DNA of 64,000 nt, taken from the NCBI GenBank assembly GCA_000963575.1, contig CP011077.1, positions 248,001 through 312,000 of the forward strand, given 5' to 3'. The translations under genes and the position numbers were made by a program. Below are positions 8,799 through 16,979 of the stretch, in pieces. Numbering within the stretch: position 1 is the first letter of the stretch; the number at the start of each line of letters is the position of its first letter. Under the pieces are notes generated by a model. The model was not told where the DNA came from, did no database searches, and was given only the letters and a program-made list of their open reading frames with translations. The DNA comes from Klebsiella michiganensis. GTDB taxonomy: Bacteria > Pseudomonadota > Gammaproteobacteria > Enterobacterales > Enterobacteriaceae.

Positions 8799-9709
8799 TT
8801 CTTCAGACCTTCATTGATGCCGTTAACGATGGTGCTGGTGGTGACACGCAGCAGATCAAGGTAGGTCGGCACCGGGCCGTTTGCGGCACTCAAGGAGTCG
8901 ACATACAGCACGCCGCCGTAATGTGCGCCGGACTCCCGCGCCGCCTGGCGAGCAGGCTTGTCGGAGATGGTGCTTTCGCTGAAGATAGTCGGGATTTGGT
9001 ACTGGCGAATGCTGTCGATCACTTTACGCACCTGTTGCGGGGTGCCCTGCTGATCGGCATTGATCGGCCACAGATAGAGTTCTTTCAGGCCAAAGTCGTT
9101 GGCGAGGTAGGAGAACGCGCCCTCACTGGTGACCAGCCAGCGCTTATCTGCCGGAATTTTTGCCAGCTCGTTGCGCAGCGGCTCGATGGTCTGCCGAATT
9201 TTTTGTTTGTAGGCTTCAGCGTTGCGCGTATAGGTTGCGGCGTTGTCCGGATCGTATTTAACGAACGCATCCCGGATGTTATCGACGTAGATCAGCGCAT
9301 TTTGCGGCGACATCCATGCGTGAGGGTTGGGTTTGCCGTTATAAGGGCCTTCGGTGATGCCCGTCGGCTGAATGCCGGTGGTGACGACAACTTCAGGCAC
9401 GCCTTTCAGGTGCTGATAAAACTTCGCGAACCAGAGTTCGAGGTTCAGTCCATTGGTCAGGATAAGCTGCGCGCCCTGCGCCCGACGAATGTCCCCCGGC
9501 GTGGGCTGGTATTCGTGAATCTCCGCGCCTGGCTTGGTGATGGACTCCACATCGGCAGCGTCACCGGCCACGTTCTGAGCCATATCAGCGATGATAGTAA
9601 AGGTGGTGATTGCTTTAAATTTTGCCTGCGCCTGAGCGGCACCAAACAGCATCGCCAGAGCGGCGGCGGCTGCGAAAATACTTTGCGTTAACTTCAGTTT
9701 CCCGGACAT
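8795..9709 (-). CDS. sitA: Iron/manganese-binding periplasmic protein SitA
   Basis: 304-residue cluster A-I metal-binding lipocalin-unrelated receptor (ZnuA/MntC/PsaA family) with a signal peptide ending near AAQAQA. Metal ligands of the family are visible as His in EIHEYQP, His in NPHAWMSP, Glu in FSEST and Asp in VDSLS. It captures Mn2+ or Fe2+ for SitBCD. GGGAAG precedes the ATG. It is the first gene of sitABCD, and an MntR box lies 51-74 bp upstream. Confidence 0.92.
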   Translation of the reverse strand: MSGKLKLTQSIFAAAAALAMLFGAAQAQAKFKAITTFTIIADMAQNVAGDAADVESITKPGAEIHEYQPTPGDIRRAQGAQLILTNGLNLELWFAKFYQHLKGVPEVVVTTGIQPTGITEGPYNGKPNPHAWMSPQNALIYVDNIRDAFVKYDPDNAATYTRNAEAYKQKIRQTIEPLRNELAKIPADKRWLVTSEGAFSYLANDFGLKELYLWPINADQQGTPQQVRKVIDSIRQYQIPTIFSESTISDKPARQAARESGAHYGGVLYVDSLSAANGPVPTYLDLLRVTTSTIVNGINEGLKK

Positions 9710-9759
9710 CGTCTTCCCTCACGAGTGATTATAGATTCAGCGTTTATAGCAAGTGCTAT

Positions 9760-9790
9760 AAAACATAGCTGTTGCTATAGCTAAATGCAA
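9760..9790 (-). promoter_or_regulatory. sitABCD promoter with overlapping MntR box
   Basis: Plus-strand 9760-9783 reads AAAACATAGC-TGTT-GCTATAGCTA and matches the left half and centre of the known enterobacterial MntR box AAAACATAGCNNNNGCTATGTTTT. On the minus strand a -35 TTGCAT (9785-9790) and -10 TATGTT (9762-9767) are 17 bp apart, so the box covers the -10 and spacer, consistent with Mn-dependent repression. Confidence 0.7.
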
Positions 9791-9805
9791 ACTATTATCA
9801 TTTGT
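9787..9805 (-). promoter_or_regulatory. Candidate Fur box upstream of sitA
   Basis: The minus-strand 19-mer ACAAATGATAATAGTTTGC matches about 12 of 19 positions of the Fur consensus, including the intact core AATGATAAT. It overlaps the -35 of the sit promoter. Dual MntR/Fur control is known for sit operons; this site is weaker than the one at 16716. Confidence 0.45.
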
Positions 9806-9825
9806 GTGATTTAAAAGCGGGGAGT

Positions 9826-9863
9826 CCCCTCACCCCAGCCCTCTCCCCAGAGGGGCGAGGGAG
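9826..9863. repeat. Palindromic repeat arm, left border of tandem array
   Basis: CCCCTCACCCCAGCCCTCTC followed by GAGGGGCGAGGG: same family as the element at 1772. The outer CCCTCACC has its complement GGTGAGGG at the far side of the tandem array (10220-10256), so the array appears to sit inside one composite palindromic element. Confidence 0.65.
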
Positions 9864-9876
9864 AAAAAACTCTGGG

Positions 9877-10214
9877 AAACACTGGTTATTGTTTCTACCC
9901 AAGGGATGAAGATGAAAACAAAAACTATGGAAAACACTGTTTATTGTTTCTACCCATGAGATGAAGGAGAAAACAACAACTATGGAAAACACTGTTTATT
10001 GTTTCTACCCAAGGGATGAAGAGGAAAACAGAAGCAACGGGAAACACCGTTTATTGTTTCTATCCAGGGGATGAAGGAGAAAACAACAACTATGGAAAAC
10101 ACTGTTTATTGTTTCTACCCATGGGATGAAGGAGAAAACAAAAACTATGGGAAACACTGGTTATTGTTTCTACCCAGGGGATGAAGAGGAAAGCAAAAAC
10201 TATGGGAAACACTG
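9877..10214. repeat. Tandem array of about six 55-bp repeats
   Basis: The marker AAACACTG (AAACACCG in one copy) recurs at 9877, 9932, 9987, 10042, 10097, 10152 and 10207, exactly 55 bp apart each time. Each unit also holds TTATTGTTTCTACCCA and GGGATGAAG. Copies differ by a few substitutions only. Since 55 is not a multiple of three, the array is not one repeated peptide. It differs from a CRISPR because the whole unit is repeated with no unique spacers. Confidence 0.93.
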
Positions 10215-10219
10215 TTTAT

Positions 10220-10256
10220 TCCCTCTCCCTTTTAGGGAGAGGGTTAGGGTGAGGGT
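10220..10256. repeat. Palindromic repeat arm, right border of tandem array
   Basis: CCCTCTCCC-TTTTA-GGGAGAGGG followed by TTAGGGTGAGGG. It abuts the end of yghU (stop at 10258) and may also serve as its transcript-end hairpin, since both arms pair over 9 bp. Confidence 0.65.
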
Positions 10257-10257
10257 C

Positions 10258-11103
10258 CTACAACCCTAAATCATCAAAATCTGAAGCATCGTGGCGCTCG
10301 GCCAACTGCACATCGCCCCAGGTGCGGTTCACGATGCGGCCACGTTTAACCGCCGGGCGGTTAGCCACTTCATCGGCCCAGCGGCCAAAGTGTTTGTAAG
10401 ACGCCACGTCCAGGAACTCGGCGGATTCGTACAGGCCACCCTTCGCCAGCGCGCCATACCAGGTAAAGATGGCAATATCGGCGATTGTGTATTCATTCCC
10501 GGCGATAAAGCGGTGCTTCTCCAGCTGCTTGTCGAGTACATCCAACTGACGCTTGGCTTCCATCGCGAAGCGGTTGATGGCGTACTCAATTTTCACCGGT
10601 GCATAGTGGTAGAAGTGGCCGAAGCCGCCGCCCAGGTAAGGTGCGGACCCCTGCAGCCAGAATAGCCAGTTCAGCGCTTCGGTGCGCCCGGCGATGTCTT
10701 TCGGCAGGAAGTGGCCGAATTTTTCCGCGAGGTAAAGCAGGATGTTGCCGGACTCAAACACGCGCAGCGGCGGCGTGACGGAGTGGTCAAACAGCGCCGG
10801 GATTTTGGAGTTTGGGTTTACTTCCACAAAGCCGCTGGAGAACTGGTCGCCTTCGCCGATGCGAATCAGGTGCGCATCGTATTCTGCTCCGCTGATGCCG
10901 AGTGCCAGCAGCTCTTCCAGCAGAATAGTCACTTTCTGCCCGTTCGGCGTGCCGAGGGAGTAAAGCTGCAGCGGATGCTTGCCAACAGGCAGCGTTTTTT
11001 CGTGAGTTGGGCCGGAAATCGGGCGGTTGATGCTGGAGAACTGACCGGCTTCGGTCTTGTTCCAGGTCCAGACTTTTGGGGGCTGGTAGTTGTGTTCGGA
11101 CAT
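10258..11103 (-). CDS. yghU: Nu-class glutathione S-transferase / disulfide-bond reductase
   Basis: 281 residues, close to E. coli YghU (288). The long N-terminal extension ending PVGKHPLQLYSLGTPNGQKV, then NSKIPAL and FESGNILLYLAEKFG, are YghU hallmarks. This class binds two glutathiones and reduces disulfides such as 2-hydroxyethyl disulfide, acting in the cytoplasm. It stands alone on the minus strand, 114 bp after chuY. The C terminus is shorter than in E. coli and ends in HDASDFDDLGL. Confidence 0.9.
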   Translation of the reverse strand: MSEHNYQPPKVWTWNKTEAGQFSSINRPISGPTHEKTLPVGKHPLQLYSLGTPNGQKVTILLEELLALGISGAEYDAHLIRIGEGDQFSSGFVEVNPNSKIPALFDHSVTPPLRVFESGNILLYLAEKFGHFLPKDIAGRTEALNWLFWLQGSAPYLGGGFGHFYHYAPVKIEYAINRFAMEAKRQLDVLDKQLEKHRFIAGNEYTIADIAIFTWYGALAKGGLYESAEFLDVASYKHFGRWADEVANRPAVKRGRIVNRTWGDVQLAERHDASDFDDLGL

Positions 11104-11217
11104 CGCGTGATCTGCCTTCTTCTCAGGTTAGTTATCTGATGAAACTATCTTGAAGTGTAGCAAGAGGGAAGAGCCTGCCGGGCTATACCGCCAGAAAAGC
11201 GAAAGCCCGGCTCGGCA

Positions 11218-11841
11218 TCAGGCCGGTTTCAGCCCCGGTTCAACGAGACCGTAAACCTGGTGATTAAGGTGGGAGGATTTTGCCAGTTCTGCGACGTGCG
11301 CGGCGACATCGGCCCGCATGACCAGACCGTGGATCTCTGCTGCCTGGCTTAGGGCTGCTGTGCCTGTTGGCTCGCCGTGAAGCAGGCCGCCGGGACGCAC
11401 AATAGCAAAGTCCAGCGTGCTGGTTTGCAGCCAGCTTTCGGCGAGGGATTTTTCCCGCACCGCCTGACCAAAGGCCGCTTTTGCCCGATCGGACAAATAG
11501 GCCCAGCTTTCTCCGCAACCTAAAGAGGTGACCAGTACCATGCGTGAGATCCCGGCTTTCTCAGCGCAGTCGATGACGGTGCGGTGCGCCTGGTAATCAT
11601 GTGAACCGCCCATGGTCGAAATGACGGTTGCGTCCTTGCCCGCCAGGAGGCAGGCTGCTGCGACAGCGTCTGCATCGCAGGCGTCGCCGATAATTACCTG
11701 GGCACCCGCCTCACGCAGTTTTGCCGCAGCCTCTTCGTTACGCACCAGCACAACAACGGGGCGGTTCTCCGTCAGTGCCAGACTCGCGGTTAGTGCGCCA
11801 ACACCTTTGCCTCCGGCTCCAAAAATTAACCATGGCGTCAT
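11218..11841 (-). CDS. chuY: Anaerobilin reductase ChuY
   Basis: 207-residue NAD(P)-binding Rossmann protein of the SDR_a5/HemY-like ChuY family; the dinucleotide loop GAGGKGVG is at residues 8-15. In E. coli O157 ChuY reduces anaerobilin, the product of ChuW, with NADPH. It overlaps chuX by 4 bp, which supports the assignment over a generic NAD(P)-binding protein. It ends the heme operon; the permease and ATPase genes (chuU, hmuV) that follow in E. coli O157 are absent. Confidence 0.82.
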   Translation of the reverse strand: MTPWLIFGAGGKGVGALTASLALTENRPVVVLVRNEEAAAKLREAGAQVIIGDACDADAVAAACLLAGKDATVISTMGGSHDYQAHRTVIDCAEKAGISRMVLVTSLGCGESWAYLSDRAKAAFGQAVREKSLAESWLQTSTLDFAIVRPGGLLHGEPTGTAALSQAAEIHGLVMRADVAAHVAELAKSSHLNHQVYGLVEPGLKPA

Positions 11842-12335
11842 GCAATGTTTCCCTTAATTGTCTCTGCCAGCGCCCGAAAAGCCGCAAGCTGGTCTGCCAG
11901 TAATTGGCGATGATCGTCGCGCCCGATGAAGATTTTCAGCATCGCGCTGCCCGCCTGATTGAAGAACAGAATCGAGGCGGTGTCCATCCCCATAAACTTG
12001 CGTTCCACCAAAGCGATGTGGGTGCAGTTGGCCGCTTTGATATGCCCCGTCATGCCTTTTTTGCCGCGCAGGTTGAAATAGCCGTGGCGGTGGAAGCCGG
12101 AAGGGAGTTCACCCGAAAATTCAATAATCACATCAGCGGTGTGTACCAGCGTGGTGACGCTGCCCCATTCGACAACGGTATCCCAGACGGTGTCGAACTG
12201 CTGGCCGCTGACCAGCGCCAGAGCGGGGAGTTGGGTGACAACATCCAGCAGGGTGACATTATATTGTGCGGCAATAGATTCCAGCGTGCCGTCCGGCTGG
12301 GTTTTTAAGTAATCGATGAGGGAAACGGAAGTCAT
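11838..12335 (-). CDS. chuX: Heme carrier protein ChuX/HutX
   Basis: 165-residue HutX/ChuX family protein. It begins with a short HTH-like segment (LESIAAQYNVTLLDVV) followed by the beta-sheet heme-binding domain, with SGELPSGFHRHGYFNLR typical of the family. It binds heme in the cytoplasm and passes it to ChuW or blocks free heme toxicity. ATGA overlaps couple it to chuW upstream and chuY downstream. Confidence 0.88.
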   Translation of the reverse strand: MTSVSLIDYLKTQPDGTLESIAAQYNVTLLDVVTQLPALALVSGQQFDTVWDTVVEWGSVTTLVHTADVIIEFSGELPSGFHRHGYFNLRGKKGMTGHIKAANCTHIALVERKFMGMDTASILFFNQAGSAMLKIFIGRDDHRQLLADQLAAFRALAETIKGNIA

Positions 12336-13687
12336 AGCGTTGCTCCTTGCGGTTTTTTGTCCGTTGTTGTTGGGGTATTGAGAGCGGCAACCAGCGTTTG
12401 CAAAGACTGGAAAATGTTGCTGGCCCAGAAGCGGCCTTCGTCGGTCAGGCGCAGGCAGGTAGAGTCATCCCGGGTCAGACCGGCGTCGTGCCATTGGGTG
12501 AGCAGCGGCTGGAGTAAATGTGCATCGGCGGTTAACTCGTCGAGAGGTACGCGGGCAGTTTCAATCCCTGCCTGAAGACGATGCCGCCAGCGGTAACCCG
12601 GGTCGGTGGTGCGGGCCATCATCATCAGCGGCTTTTTCCCGGCGGCGACGGCGGTGTGCCAGCTTTCAAGGTTGCGTTCAACCATCCAGGAATAACCGTT
12701 GACCGAGCCGCCCGCACCGGAGCCAAAGGCCAGGCAGTCTGCGCCTTGTTTTATCAGCAGGTTGTAAAGGTTGCGCTCCCGCGTGGTGCGCGCCCAGTGG
12801 CTGTTGCTGATGCAGCGCCAGCCGGCGCTGTCCATGAAGTCGCAGCCCTGGAGGTACAGATCCCTGCGTTCGGCCGGAGAAGGCAGCGTGACGCGCCCGT
12901 TTTCCACGGCTTTACCCAGAGGCGTTTGCGGCAGCAAATTCAGGGCATAGAGATCGACCCCATCGAGGCCGATATCCCGCGCGATAGCCAGGTCTTCTGC
13001 CCAAAGTTGCTGGTCCTGTCCCGGCAGGCCAAACAGCAGATCGCATACCACCGCGGCACGATCGCGTTTGCAGAGGTTTTCCATAAAGCGTCGGGCGGTG
13101 GGGCCATCGGAGGTGCGTGCCATTTTCTTGCGGATTTTGCTGTTAAACGACTGAATACCGATGGAGAAGCGGTTGGCGCCCGCGTCGAGGCAGGCGTCGA
13201 TACGTTCATCGTCAAAATTCAGCACCCGGCCTTCAATGGTTATCTCACAGTCCGGTGCCAGCGGCATGCTGCGGCGCAGGGCGGTAATGATCCGCGCTAA
13301 ATCTTTGGCTGAAAGCGCCGAAGGCGTGCCGCCACCGAAGTAGATGGCGTGAATCGGAGCCGACTGGTGCAGCGGGCTGTTGGCCTCCAGCTCTATCTCC
13401 CTGAGTAGAGCGTTGGTGTAGCGCTCGCAGGGGTCTACCTCATAGCGATTCTGATAGAAGCCGCAGAAGGTACAGTGCGTTGCGCAGAAGGGAATATGGA
13501 GATAAACCAGCCTTTTGCCGGGAGGCGTTGGGCTGGCAATCACCTGCTGCCAGGTGTGTTCAAGCTGTTCTTTGGCGACGGGCATTGCGCCGCGCCACGG
13601 CATGGTGGCGTGCCGATCTTTAAAGGGTTGTCCGCCGGGGAGTGCAAAGTGCGGCTGGAGATCCAGTTCAGGTATCATGTTCAACAT
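12332..13687 (-). CDS. chuW: Anaerobilin synthase, radical SAM heme-degrading methyltransferase
   Basis: 451-residue HemN-like radical SAM enzyme (ChuW/HutW). The 4Fe-4S motif CATHCTFC places Cys at 68, 72 and 75, followed by the SAM-binding IYFGGGTPS. It opens the heme ring without oxygen by methyl transfer, releasing iron and anaerobilin. Unlike HemN it lies in an operon with heme-uptake genes. The start at 13687 has a weak ribosome site; an ATG at 13678 is the alternative. Confidence 0.88.
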   Translation of the reverse strand: MLNMIPELDLQPHFALPGGQPFKDRHATMPWRGAMPVAKEQLEHTWQQVIASPTPPGKRLVYLHIPFCATHCTFCGFYQNRYEVDPCERYTNALLREIELEANSPLHQSAPIHAIYFGGGTPSALSAKDLARIITALRRSMPLAPDCEITIEGRVLNFDDERIDACLDAGANRFSIGIQSFNSKIRKKMARTSDGPTARRFMENLCKRDRAAVVCDLLFGLPGQDQQLWAEDLAIARDIGLDGVDLYALNLLPQTPLGKAVENGRVTLPSPAERRDLYLQGCDFMDSAGWRCISNSHWARTTRERNLYNLLIKQGADCLAFGSGAGGSVNGYSWMVERNLESWHTAVAAGKKPLMMMARTTDPGYRWRHRLQAGIETARVPLDELTADAHLLQPLLTQWHDAGLTRDDSTCLRLTDEGRFWASNIFQSLQTLVAALNTPTTTDKKPQGATL

Positions 13688-13707
13688 CGCTCATTTCAAA
13701 GTAATCC

Positions 13708-14550
13708 TTAATTGCTCTGGTCGGAATTGGGCCAAAACTGGTGATGCAGCAGCTCCACGGCCTCTGCGATACGTGGCCCCATCCCCAGAATCAAAGCCTG
13801 ATCGATAATGACTATCCGCGTGTTTTTCCAGGCGGAGGTGTGGGTGATGCCTGGAATGGCTTTCAGCGCGTCGGGGTTGCCCTGCGTCATTTGGGTTGTC
13901 GCGACGATGACCTCCGGGTTGGCGGCGATCATCGCTTCGGTGCTGTAGCTCTGGTACTGATGATGCCGGGCGATGTTGTGTGCCCCGGCCATGGTCAGGA
14001 TGGTGTCGGCCACGCTGCCCGTACCGGCAACCTGGGGCATGCTGCCGCCCGCGGAGAGAATAAACATCGCTTTAACGGGATGCCGTTTCGGCGCCGTACT
14101 TTTGGCAATAACCGCCAGCCGCTGCCGAAGGCTGGCAACTAGCGCGTCGCCCTGTGACTGGCGCTGCAAGGCTATCGCCAGGGTTTGAATGTTGGCGTAC
14201 ATCTGTTCGACGGTGGCGGGCACTCGCGGGAGCTGCAGGACATTCACCTTTGTCTTTTGCAACTGTTCTATGACGAGTTGCGGCCCGGCATCCTGCCAGG
14301 TAATGAAGCGCCCGGGACGCAGCGACAAAATGGATTCGCTGCTGAGCTGCATCCAGGGACCGATATGCGGCAGCGTTTCCGTTTCCGACGGCCAGGTGGT
14401 GGTTTCATCCACGCCCACCACCTGGCTGCCTGCGCCGAGGGCATAAACGAGCTCGCTCAGGGAGCCACCCGCCACCACCAGTCTCTCGCTGGCCTGGCTG
14501 GAAAATGCCGTGGCCATCGCCAGCAGCGCGACAAAAAAAATTTTCTTCAT
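13708..14550 (-). CDS. chuT: Periplasmic heme-binding protein ChuT
   Basis: 280-residue cluster A-II substrate-binding protein of the FhuD/BtuF/ChuT type with a signal peptide MKKIFFVALLAMATAFSSQA. ERLVVAGGSLSELVYALGAG opens the mature domain and a long helix links the two lobes. It carries heme across the periplasm. I chose the ATG at 14550, with GGAAG five bases upstream; it overlaps the receptor stop as TGATG. Its cognate permease and ATPase are not in this operon. Confidence 0.85.
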   Translation of the reverse strand: MKKIFFVALLAMATAFSSQASERLVVAGGSLSELVYALGAGSQVVGVDETTTWPSETETLPHIGPWMQLSSESILSLRPGRFITWQDAGPQLVIEQLQKTKVNVLQLPRVPATVEQMYANIQTLAIALQRQSQGDALVASLRQRLAVIAKSTAPKRHPVKAMFILSAGGSMPQVAGTGSVADTILTMAGAHNIARHHQYQSYSTEAMIAANPEVIVATTQMTQGNPDALKAIPGITHTSAWKNTRIVIIDQALILGMGPRIAEAVELLHHQFWPNSDQSN

Positions 14551-16694
14551 CAGAACTTCCACCCAAAGCCAATGGCCGTGTTAAAGCCTGCTTCCGGAAT
14601 AGATTCATGGGCGGTCTGGTAGCGTTTGTTGGTCAGGTTGTTTAGCGCCAGGTTGACCAGGTACTGGTCGTTGTCACCAAATTTTGCATTCACGGCCAGG
14701 TTTAACGTGGCCCAGCCGGGATAGCGTTTTTCGCTGTCGCCGGTGTTTTCTTTGGCACTGGAGGCCGCGCGGATAAATGCGTCGGAGGTGATATTCATGG
14801 CGTTGAGTATCAGCGTATGTTTGACACCGAAGCGGCCGTTTAAGGCAGGCTCGCCGGTATCCCAGGTTTTCAGCGAGTCGCTTTCGTACTGGCGACGCAG
14901 GAGATTGCCGCTCAGGTAAGGAGAGACTGCCCAGCCGTTATATTCCGCGGCAAGCTCTATTCCGTAGGTTTTGGCCTGGTTGATATTGTTGTAGTAGCGA
15001 TATGTTGCTCGTGAACCGCTACTGTTGCCCTGACAAACGGTTTGCCCTTCGCAGGCAACCGAAGCGATATAATCTTTCGCCTCGGAGTAGTACACCGTGC
15101 CGTCTACAAACCACATGTTGCCCTTATAGCGGGCGCCGATTTCGTAGTTATTGGAACGTTCCGGGCGCAGGTTCTGGTTGCCATAGGTCAGGCCACCACC
15201 GGCGGAGGTTTGCATAAACTGCTGCACCAGCGTCGGGAAGACGTAGCCCTGGGCGAAAGCTGCACGCAGCTCGATGTCTTTAAACCCGGAATAGCTCAGG
15301 CTGGTGGCACCGACAAACTGGTTATCGCTGGTGGACTTGTCTCCACTCACCGTGCTCGTTGTTACACTGGCCTGCGTTTTTTGTCCGCTGCTGTTGATGA
15401 GCTTTGATGACAACCAGTACTGGCGGGCGCCCAGGGTCCACGTCCAGTCATCGGCCAGATTCCAGGCATTCTGGGCAAACAGTGAGGTATTACTTTGCTC
15501 CGATTTGTCGTGCGACCGGGTGTGGGTTTCAGTGTTAAAGAACCCTGTTTTCGCCGTCTGGCGCGTGTAGCCGCTGGAGTTCTGATTGACTCTATCGTGC
15601 TGATACTGTGCCCCAAGCACCAGGTCATTACCGGCCGGGAGCGAGAAGTTAGTTTGTAGCGTTACGCCCTGGGTGTACTGCTTGTCGTTGGTATGGGTTT
15701 GATTTTTTATGCTTAGCGCCTTAATCCTTGGTGAAGGAATAGGCTGCGTAGTCGCCACTTCATTTTCAAACTGGCGTGCAACGGTCTGGTTGTAGGCATC
15801 GAGATGGATTTTTTTCAGGTAATCGCCGTCGACGTCAAAGTCGTAAAACAGCCCGATTTTTTCCCGCGTCATCTTCGGGATCCTGACGCTGAAGGCGTCG
15901 AACCTACGGCCAGGATCGCTGTACCAGGTTTGCGTGGCGAGGCTGTAGCGGTCCAGAGACAGGCCAATTTTCTGGCGATCGAAGCTGTAACTCAGCCATA
16001 GCCCCTGACCATTATTACGGAAGTGCGTGTTATCCAGCCGCCCGTCCGGGGTTTTTCTGTTACCCTGGTCCGAATAACTGCCGTTGATGCGGTAGTCGAA
16101 CTGGCCGATGCTGCCCCAGGCGGCGGCGGATTCCTCCCACCCCGCCGTGGCGGAGTTCCAGGTCGCTTTAACCAGCCCGGCCAGCGGCTTATCCCCGCCT
16201 TTTTTAGTGATAAAATTCACCACGCCGCCGATGGCCTGCGAGCCGTAGAGCACGGAATAGGGGCCTTTAATGACTTCGATACGCTCCAGAGATGATTCAT
16301 CGACCAGCAGGCCAGCACCGTAGTTTTGCCCGGCGCGTTGCCAGGTGACCTGCTGGCCATCAACCAGAATCAACACGCGTGATGAGGCTTCGCCCCGGAT
16401 GCGTATTTGCTTGCGTCCGGCCAGCGCGTTATCGGTGATTTCTACACCGGGAATATCTTTGAGGTCGTCTGCAATGGACACGCTGGTTGAGTTTTCCAGC
16501 GTTGTACTGTCCACCACCTGGACGGTAACCGGACTGTTCCAGAGGTTGGTTTCCGTGCGGCTGGCGCTGACGATAATCGTGTCATCAGGCGTGGCGTTCG
16601 GCTGTGCGAAAGCGGAATCAGGCACGGTAAGAGCGCCGGCAATAATCAGAGGTACGGCTGAAAAGGTCGAGTAGGTTTTGTGTTTCCCTGGCAT
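14550..16694 (-). CDS. TonB-dependent heme/hemoglobin receptor
   Basis: 714-residue outer-membrane receptor. A signal peptide ends near DSAFAQ; the TonB box region is DDTIIVSASRTE. The plug domain follows with IPGVEI, RIRGEASSRVLILVDG and IEVIKGPYSVLYGSQAIGGVVNF, then a 22-strand barrel ending in the aromatic IGFGWKF. It resembles HugA/ChuA-type heme receptors, but I could not choose between them. GGGAGGG before the ATG at 16694 decides the start. First gene of the operon, with a Fur box 22-40 bp upstream. Confidence 0.85.
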   Translation of the reverse strand: MPGKHKTYSTFSAVPLIIAGALTVPDSAFAQPNATPDDTIIVSASRTETNLWNSPVTVQVVDSTTLENSTSVSIADDLKDIPGVEITDNALAGRKQIRIRGEASSRVLILVDGQQVTWQRAGQNYGAGLLVDESSLERIEVIKGPYSVLYGSQAIGGVVNFITKKGGDKPLAGLVKATWNSATAGWEESAAAWGSIGQFDYRINGSYSDQGNRKTPDGRLDNTHFRNNGQGLWLSYSFDRQKIGLSLDRYSLATQTWYSDPGRRFDAFSVRIPKMTREKIGLFYDFDVDGDYLKKIHLDAYNQTVARQFENEVATTQPIPSPRIKALSIKNQTHTNDKQYTQGVTLQTNFSLPAGNDLVLGAQYQHDRVNQNSSGYTRQTAKTGFFNTETHTRSHDKSEQSNTSLFAQNAWNLADDWTWTLGARQYWLSSKLINSSGQKTQASVTTSTVSGDKSTSDNQFVGATSLSYSGFKDIELRAAFAQGYVFPTLVQQFMQTSAGGGLTYGNQNLRPERSNNYEIGARYKGNMWFVDGTVYYSEAKDYIASVACEGQTVCQGNSSGSRATYRYYNNINQAKTYGIELAAEYNGWAVSPYLSGNLLRRQYESDSLKTWDTGEPALNGRFGVKHTLILNAMNITSDAFIRAASSAKENTGDSEKRYPGWATLNLAVNAKFGDNDQYLVNLALNNLTNKRYQTAHESIPEAGFNTAIGFGWKF

Positions 16695-16715
16695 AAATCC
16701 CTCCCTGAGAACATT

Positions 16716-16734
16716 AATGATAGTTATTATCATT
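16716..16734 (-). promoter_or_regulatory. Fur box of the heme operon
   Basis: Plus-strand AATGATAGTTATTATCATT is a near-perfect palindrome matching the Fur consensus, located just upstream of the receptor start. It implies iron repression of receptor-chuTWXY. The next 245 bp toward the hydrolase pseudogene hold no gene; an imperfect hairpin GCCAGGAGA...TCTCCCCTGG lies near 16909-16943. Confidence 0.8.
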
Positions 16735-16979
16735 CGCCTTTATATCCAGGGGGATCGCGCATATCCACCGTTTAACCTGCTAATCAGATGCAACTTTGAT
16801 TTTGGTCAAATTCGCATCTGACTCACGGTCTTTAGGTGTTAAAAGCCTTATAAATGCGGAGGATAAATAAGTAGTTGGCCGCGCGACCCCGGCCCGAGGC
16901 CGCCGGGCGTGCCAGGAGAAGATAGCGACCTGTCTCCCCTGGCGCGGCTGGTTTAGATAATGCAAAGGGTGGTCAGAGC

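Noticed and set aside
9877..10214. Regularly spaced repeats that could suggest a CRISPR array
   Set aside because: The entire 55-bp unit is repeated with small changes; there are no unique spacers and no cas genes.
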